Of a stretch of 17,874 nt of DNA, positions 13,337-17,874 are shown piece after piece (position 1 is the stretch's first letter; each line of letters begins with the position of its first letter). Below the pieces are notes generated by a model. That model was not told the DNA's origin and made no database searches. It saw nothing but the letters and a program-made list of their open reading frames with translations. The DNA comes from JANMEX01 sp031423755 (lineage in GTDB: Bacteria; Pseudomonadota; Alphaproteobacteria; Rhizobiales; Rhizobiaceae). A program made the translations under genes and the position numbers. The DNA lies in assembly GCA_031423755.1 (NCBI GenBank), contig JANPGC010000098.1, positions 1 through 17,874 on the forward strand, given 5' to 3'.

Positions 13337-13382
13337 TGGAACATAAATTCTGAATTGACAAGCAAACGGAATTTATGTTTCA
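13337..13382. promoter_or_regulatory. iolG/iolC divergent promoter with paired IolR-like operators
   Basis: Two elements, GGAA-CATAAA-TTCT (13338-13351) and GGAA-TTTATG-TTTC (13368-13381), lie 30 bases apart. As a pair they also form a long inverted repeat: 13 of 14 bases of 13337-13350 match the reverse complement of 13369-13382. A TTGACA (13355-13360) lies between them and could be the iolC -35; the overlapping minus-strand TTGTCA could serve iolG. Binding of IolR to both would block both directions. The -10 elements are not clear. Confidence 0.55.
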
Positions 13383-13462
13383 TTTCGCCACTCATAATCT
13401 CTAATGACGCAAACGTCCAGAGGCATTATAGCCTGAAGGCGCGAGCTACGAAGGAATCCCTC

Positions 13463-15388
13463 ATGTCTGCAAAAGAGAGCCATGCGCTGGACGTCATCGC
13501 CATCGGCCGATCCTCGGTCGATCTTTACGGCCAGCAGATCGGCTCGCGGCTCGAAGACATCGCGACATTCTCCAAATCCGTCGGCGGCTGCCCAGCCAAC
13601 ATCTCCATTGGCACAGCCCGCCTTGGCCTCAAGTCCGGCCTGATCACCGGCGTCGGCAAGGAGCAGATGGGCCGCTTCATCATCGAACAATGCGCCCGCG
13701 AAGGCGTCGCCACCCAGGGCATCAAGGTTGACCCGGACCGTTTGACCGCGCTGGTCCTGCTAGCCGTGGAAGACGAAGGCGTCTCGCCGATGATCTTCTA
13801 CCGCCCGGACTGCGCCGATATGGCCATTGATGAAAATGATGTGGACGAAGCCTTCGTCAAATCTTCCAAGTCGGTTCTTGTCTCAGGAACACATTTCTCC
13901 CGCCCCAACACAGATGCAGCCCAGCGCAAAGCAATGCGCATCGCCAAGGCCAATGGCGGCCAAGTTGTTTTCGACATTGACTACCGGCCAAACCTTTGGG
14001 GCCTTGCCGGCCACGATGCGGGGTTTGAGCGCTATGTGAAATCCGATGTCGTCTCCTCCCGCCTCAAGACAGTTCTACCCGATTGCGACCTGATTGTCGG
14101 CACTGAAGAAGAGGTGCTGATCGCGTCCGGCGAAGACAATCTTCTGGCAGCGTTGAAAACGATCCGCTCACTCTCAACGGGCACGATCGTTCTCAAGCGC
14201 GGCGCCAAAGGCTGCATCGTTTATGACGGCCCGATATCGGACAATCTGGAAGACGGCATTGTCGGCGACGGCTTTCCGATTGAAATCTACAATGTGCTTG
14301 GCGCGGGCGACGCTTTCATGTCCGGCTTCCTGCGCGGCTGGCTGCGCGGCGAAGACCACAAGACATCGGCAACATGGGCCAATGCCTGCGGCGCCTTCGC
14401 CGTCTCGCGCCTCCTTTGCTCACCCGAATACGCGACTTGGGAAGAGCTTAGCTACTTCCTCAAGAACGGATCCAAACACCTCGCGCTGCGCAAGGACGAG
14501 GATATCAACCACATTCACTGGGCGACCACCCGGCGTGGCGACATCCCATCCATGATGGCACTCGCCATCGACCATCGCATGCAACTCGTTGACGCAGCGA
14601 CCCGTGTTGGCGCGGACCCTGCCCGCATCCCCGAGTTCAAGGTGCTGGCAGTCAAGGCCGCCGCGCAAGTCTCGCAGGGCCGTCCGGGCTACGGCATGCT
14701 GCTTGACGAAAAGTATGGCCGGTTGGCCATGTTCGAGGCCGCCAAACACAAATTCGACTGGATCGGCCGCCCGGTCGAGCGGCCCGGCACCCGCCCGCTG
14801 CGGTTTGAGTTTACCCAAGATATCGGTTCGGAGCTGATCGACTGGCCGCTCAGCCACACTATAAAATGCCTGTGCTTCTATCATCCGGACGATCCGGCAG
14901 ATCTGAAGCAAGAGCAACAGGAAAAACTTCGGACTCTCTTCGATGCCTCACGCAAGGTCGGGCGGGAATTGCTGGTCGAAATCATTGCCGGCAAGCACGG
15001 AAAGTTGGACGATCACACCATCGAGCGGGCGCTGACTGAACTTTACGATCTTGGCATCCGCCCCGACTGGTGGAAGCTCGAGCCGCAATCGGACATCGCA
15101 GCCTGGCGCAACATAGAGGGCGTCATCAACGCCCGCGACCCACTCTGCCGCGGCGTGGTTTTGCTTGGCCTTGAAGCGCCGCATGACGAACTCGAAGCGG
15201 CCTTCACCGCTGTCGCCAACATCAAGGTGGTCAAGGGGTTTGCCATTGGCCGCACCATATTTGCCGAAGCGGCCGAGAACTGGCTCGCCGGACGCATCAC
15301 CGACAATGAGGCCATTGACGATATGGCTGGCCGATTCGAACGGTTGACATCAGCTTGGCTGCGCGCCCGCGCGTCCAAGGCCGCATGA
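13463..15388 (+). CDS. iolC: 5-dehydro-2-deoxygluconokinase fused to DUF2090 aldolase-like domain
   Basis: A 641-residue two-domain enzyme. The start is ATG 13463, preceded by AAGGA; the open frame upstream to 13355 runs through the promoter and is not coding. Residues 1-335 are a PfkB sugar kinase: IAIGRSSVDLYG (13-24), GGCPANISIG (41-50) and the ATP/catalytic LGAGDAFMSGFLRG (279-292, Asp283). It phosphorylates 2-deoxy-5-keto-gluconate. Residues about 345-635 are a DUF2090 domain (MALAIDHRMQLVD; RPGYGMLLDEKYG; LEIIAGK-like strand; GIRPDWWKLEP), an aldolase-like fold. In rhizobia the fusion is thought to supply the IolJ step, cleaving the phosphorylated product to dihydroxyacetone phosphate and malonate semialdehyde. 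Bacillus IolC is about half as long and uses a separate IolJ. It is the first gene of iolCDE; iolD begins 31 bases later. Confidence 0.92.
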   Translation: MSAKESHALDVIAIGRSSVDLYGQQIGSRLEDIATFSKSVGGCPANISIGTARLGLKSGLITGVGKEQMGRFIIEQCAREGVATQGIKVDPDRLTALVLLAVEDEGVSPMIFYRPDCADMAIDENDVDEAFVKSSKSVLVSGTHFSRPNTDAAQRKAMRIAKANGGQVVFDIDYRPNLWGLAGHDAGFERYVKSDVVSSRLKTVLPDCDLIVGTEEEVLIASGEDNLLAALKTIRSLSTGTIVLKRGAKGCIVYDGPISDNLEDGIVGDGFPIEIYNVLGAGDAFMSGFLRGWLRGEDHKTSATWANACGAFAVSRLLCSPEYATWEELSYFLKNGSKHLALRKDEDINHIHWATTRRGDIPSMMALAIDHRMQLVDAATRVGADPARIPEFKVLAVKAAAQVSQGRPGYGMLLDEKYGRLAMFEAAKHKFDWIGRPVERPGTRPLRFEFTQDIGSELIDWPLSHTIKCLCFYHPDDPADLKQEQQEKLRTLFDASRKVGRELLVEIIAGKHGKLDDHTIERALTELYDLGIRPDWWKLEPQSDIAAWRNIEGVINARDPLCRGVVLLGLEAPHDELEAAFTAVANIKVVKGFAIGRTIFAEAAENWLAGRITDNEAIDDMAGRFERLTSAWLRARASKAA

Positions 15389-15419
15389 ACGCCGACAGAG
15401 ATACTGGGAGGAACCCAAT

Positions 15420-17267
15420 ATGAAAACCGTTCGCCTGACCATGGCCCAAGCGCTGGTCCGCTTCCTGTCGCGCCAGATGACGATTGTTGACGGCAACACC
15501 GTCCCGTATTTCGCCGGTGTCTGGGGAATCTTCGGCCATGGCAACGTTGCCGGCCTCGGAGAGGCACTCTATCACATCCGCGATGAGCTTGCGACTCTGC
15601 GCGGCCAGAATGAACAGGGAATGGCGCTCGCCGCCACTGCCTTTGCCAAGGCAACATTCCGCCGCCGCGCCATGGCAGTTACAACCTCCATTGGTCCCGG
15701 CGCGCTGAACATGGTGACAGCCGCTGCCGTCGCGCATGTCGACCGAGTACCGCTGCTGTTGTTGCCGGGCGACGTTTTCGCCAACCGCATTCCCGATCCC
15801 GTTCTACAGCAGATCGAAAACTTCAGCGACGGCTCGCTGTCGGCCAACGACTGCTTCAAGCCCGTGTCGCGTTACTTCGACCGCATCACCCGGCCTGAGC
15901 AACTGATCCCGGCGCTTGAGCGCACGATGCAGGTTTTCTTCGACCCGTCCGAATGCGGCCCGGTGACGCTTGGTCTTTGCCAGGATGTTCAAGCCGAGGC
16001 TTACGATTATCCGGAAGCCTTTTTCGAGACCCGCGTCTGGACCACCCGCCGCGCGCGCCCGTCGCTTGATGAGTTGCATTCTGCTGCGGCGCTGCTTTCA
16101 AAGGCAAAGAAGCCGCTCATCATCTCCGGCGGCGGCGTTCTCTATTCGCAGGCGAGCGAGGCGCTGAAAGATTTCGCCGAGAAGCACGGCATCCCGGTCT
16201 GCGAGACACAAGCTGGCAAATCCTCGCTGCCGCATGATCATCCGCTCAACATGGGCTCGGTCGGCGTCACCGGCACGTCGGCGGCCAATGATCTGGCACG
16301 CGAGGCCGATGTCGTGCTCGCAGTCGGCACACGCCTGCAGGATTTTACCACCGGCTCTTGGTCATTGTTCCAGAACGACGGCAAGGCAATCATCGGGCTC
16401 AACACGCAAGTTGTTGACGCAGGCAAGCATCGTGCCCAGCCACTGGTCTGCGATGCGCTTGCCGGACTTGCAGAACTGTCGGGCGCGGCCGGCGCTTACA
16501 AATCGCCCAAGGCATGGACCGACAAGGCGGGCGCGGGTTTGGCCGCATGGAAGATTGCCGCTGACAAAGTCACCGCGACAACAAATTCGGCTCTGCCTTC
16601 CGATGCCCAGGTGATCGGCGCAGTTCAGCGCCACTTCGGATCAAAAGCAACAGTCGTCTGCGCCGCAGGCGGTTTGCCGGGCGAATTGCACAAGCTTTGG
16701 CAGCAGGGAGCGCCCGGTTCATACCATATGGAGTACGGCTTTTCCTGCATGGGTTACGAGATTGCCGGCGGTGTCGGCGTCAAGCTTGCCAAGCCTGATG
16801 AGGACGTTGTCGTCATGGTCGGCGACGGCTCTTACATGATGATGAACTCGGACATCGCAACATCTGTAATGCTCGGCGCGAAGATCACAATCATCGTCCT
16901 GGACAACCGTGGCTACGGCTGCATCAACCGGCTGCAGATGGCGACCGGCGGCGCGAACTTCAACAATCTGCTCAAGGACACCTGGCACAAGGAGTTGCCG
17001 GACATTGACTTCCGCGCCAACGCCGAAAGTATGGGCGCAGTAGCTGTCAAGGTCTCGTCCGTTTCCGAATTGGAAACTGCGCTCGACAAGATGAAGGCGG
17101 AAACGCGCACTTGCGTGGTCGTCATCGACACCGATCCGCTGATCATCACGGAAGAGGGCGGCAACTGGTGGGATGTCGCCGTGCCGGAAGTGTCGGTGCG
17201 CAAGAGCGTCAACGAGGCCCGCACGAAGTATGAACAGGCGCTGCACAGCCAGCGCGTCGGCAACTGA
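15420..17267 (+). CDS. iolD: 3D-(3,5/4)-trihydroxycyclohexane-1,2-dione hydrolase
   Basis: A 615-residue cytoplasmic thiamine-diphosphate enzyme that opens the inositol-derived ring, giving 5-deoxy-glucuronate. The start is ATG 15420 after GGGAGGA. The three usual domains are visible: an N-terminal pyrimidine-binding domain with catalytic Glu65 in RGQNEQGMA, a central domain around LIISGGGVLYSQ (233-244), and a C-terminal pyrophosphate domain with the metal motif GDGSYMMMNSDIAT (468-481) ending at Asn496 in VLDNRGYG. YGFSCMGYEIAGGVGVKLA (439-457) and the C-terminal NWWDVAVPEVS block are typical of IolD rather than acetolactate synthase. Length matches the family. It sits between iolC and iolE with short gaps, so the three are co-transcribed. 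Confidence 0.95.
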   Translation: MKTVRLTMAQALVRFLSRQMTIVDGNTVPYFAGVWGIFGHGNVAGLGEALYHIRDELATLRGQNEQGMALAATAFAKATFRRRAMAVTTSIGPGALNMVTAAAVAHVDRVPLLLLPGDVFANRIPDPVLQQIENFSDGSLSANDCFKPVSRYFDRITRPEQLIPALERTMQVFFDPSECGPVTLGLCQDVQAEAYDYPEAFFETRVWTTRRARPSLDELHSAAALLSKAKKPLIISGGGVLYSQASEALKDFAEKHGIPVCETQAGKSSLPHDHPLNMGSVGVTGTSAANDLAREADVVLAVGTRLQDFTTGSWSLFQNDGKAIIGLNTQVVDAGKHRAQPLVCDALAGLAELSGAAGAYKSPKAWTDKAGAGLAAWKIAADKVTATTNSALPSDAQVIGAVQRHFGSKATVVCAAGGLPGELHKLWQQGAPGSYHMEYGFSCMGYEIAGGVGVKLAKPDEDVVVMVGDGSYMMMNSDIATSVMLGAKITIIVLDNRGYGCINRLQMATGGANFNNLLKDTWHKELPDIDFRANAESMGAVAVKVSSVSELETALDKMKAETRTCVVVIDTDPLIITEEGGNWWDVAVPEVSVRKSVNEARTKYEQALHSQRVGN

Positions 17268-17294
17268 CCTGTATTTGAACACTGGAGTTACAAA

Positions 17295-17874
17295 TTGAAA
17301 GCCAAACTCGGCATGTCGCCCATTGCGTGGTGGAACGATGATCTCGCGGAACTGAGCGATGATGTGTCGCTGGAAGAGTGCCTTCGCCAGTCGCGCTCGG
17401 CAGGCTTCACCGGCATGGAGCAAGGCCGACGCTTCCCCAACAATCCGGAAGAAATGCTGCCGATCCTCAAGGCCGCAGATGTCACCCTTTGCGGCGGCTG
17501 GTTTTCCGGCACGCTGACTGTCGAAGACCTTGCATCCAACAAAGCCCGCATCCAGCCGATGATTGAACTGTTCAAGGCAGTCGATGCGCCTTGCATCGTT
17601 TATGGCGAAGTCGGCCGCTCCATCCAAGGCGATCGCTCCAAGCCGCTCGCCACAAAGACTCTACTCTCAGACGATGAGATGAGGGCCTATGCCCGAAAGG
17701 TCACCGAGTTTGGAGAATGGTGCGCAGAGCAGGGCATGCCGCTTTCTTACCATCACCACATGGCGGCGGTCGTGCAGTTTGAACATGAACTTGATGCCTT
17801 CATGAAACATTCCGGGGAGGGCATTCCGCTGTTGCTAGATGCCGGGCATTTGGCCTTTGCGGGCGGCGATGTTC
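17295..17874 (+). CDS. iolE: Myo-inosose-2 dehydratase, N-terminal part (cut by right edge)
   Basis: About 193 residues of a roughly 300-residue enzyme are present. IolE dehydrates scyllo-inosose to the trihydroxycyclohexane dione used by IolD. The fold is the xylose-isomerase-like TIM barrel. The start appears to be TTG 17295, with GGAG eight bases upstream; it gives MKAKLGMSPIAWWNDDLAEL, the usual IolE N-terminus. The first ATG (17313) lacks a ribosome site and would cut that block. Other marks are SAGFTGMEQGRRFP, LCGGWFSGTL, the CIVYGEVGRSIQ loop, SYHHHMAAVVQ and LLLDAGHLAFAGGD, where the His and Asp/Glu residues likely bind the metal. The gap from iolD is 27 bases. The rest of the gene and probably iolB lie past the edge. 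Confidence 0.92.
   Translation, partial: MKAKLGMSPIAWWNDDLAELSDDVSLEECLRQSRSAGFTGMEQGRRFPNNPEEMLPILKAADVTLCGGWFSGTLTVEDLASNKARIQPMIELFKAVDAPCIVYGEVGRSIQGDRSKPLATKTLLSDDEMRAYARKVTEFGEWCAEQGMPLSYHHHMAAVVQFEHELDAFMKHSGEGIPLLLDAGHLAFAGGDV

Noticed and set aside
13355..13462. N-terminal 36-residue extension of IolC
   Set aside because: It would translate the TTGACA/operator region; a good AAGGA site precedes ATG 13463, where the family N-terminus begins.
16719..17627. Minus-strand 302-codon open frame across iolD and iolE
   Set aside because: It overlaps two strongly recognised plus-strand genes and has no family features.
1..17874. Mobile element, phage or CRISPR content
   Set aside because: No transposase, integrase, terminal inverted repeat pair, tRNA attachment site or regularly spaced repeat array was seen on either strand.

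Overview
The window looks like chromosomal DNA of an alphaproteobacterium, most likely order Hyphomicrobiales (Rhizobiales). The grounds are moderate-to-high GC with matching codon use throughout, an RpiR-type IolR beside an inositol cluster, an IolC fused to a DUF2090 aldolase-like domain (the arrangement usual in rhizobia), and an exact CtrA-type box (TTAA-N7-TTAA). No tRNA, rRNA, insertion sequence, integrase, phage gene or CRISPR array is visible. Nearly all the DNA is coding.

Region 1 (1-7750) is a polyamine/GABA block. On the minus strand, reading leftward from 7750, lie a periplasmic binding protein, an ATPase, two permeases and an aldehyde dehydrogenase. This is the same gene order as Escherichia coli ydcS-ydcT-ydcU-ydcV-ydcW (putrescine-type uptake plus gamma-aminobutyraldehyde dehydrogenase). 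A plus-strand RpiR-family regulator (1364-2209) faces it tail to tail. Divergent from that regulator is a two-gene minus-strand unit: an N-formylglutamate amidohydrolase-like enzyme, then an APC permease resembling GABA/amino-acid permeases, cut by the left edge. The likely sense is import of a polyamine, oxidation of the amino-aldehyde to GABA, and handling of related acyl-amino compounds. The aminotransferase or oxidase that would make the aldehyde is not in the window.

Region 2 (7975-11019) holds three genes with no obvious common pathway: a GT92-like glycosyltransferase (+), a LysR regulator (-) whose stop codon abuts it, and a 377-residue coiled-coil protein (-) of unknown function. A CtrA-type box sits about 30 bases upstream of the coiled-coil gene. 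The 405-base gap 11020-11424 carries that box, a structured stretch, and a candidate IolR operator near its right end.

Region 3 (11425-17874) is a myo-inositol catabolic cluster: iolR (+), then iolG/idhA (-) convergent with it across a twin-hairpin bidirectional terminator. Divergent from iolG run iolC (kinase plus DUF2090), iolD and iolE (+), with iolE cut by the right edge. Together these encode oxidation of myo-inositol (IolG), dehydration (IolE), ring hydrolysis (IolD), phosphorylation and probably aldol cleavage (IolC-DUF2090). IolB and IolA are not in the window. GGAA-N6-TTCC-like sites before iolR and in the iolG/iolC divergent promoter suggest one repressor for both.

I found no plainly undescribed system. 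The most promising lead is the orphan coiled-coil protein under a probable CtrA promoter. Next are the amidohydrolase/permease pair joined to the ydc-like operon and several well-formed palindromes in regulatory gaps.
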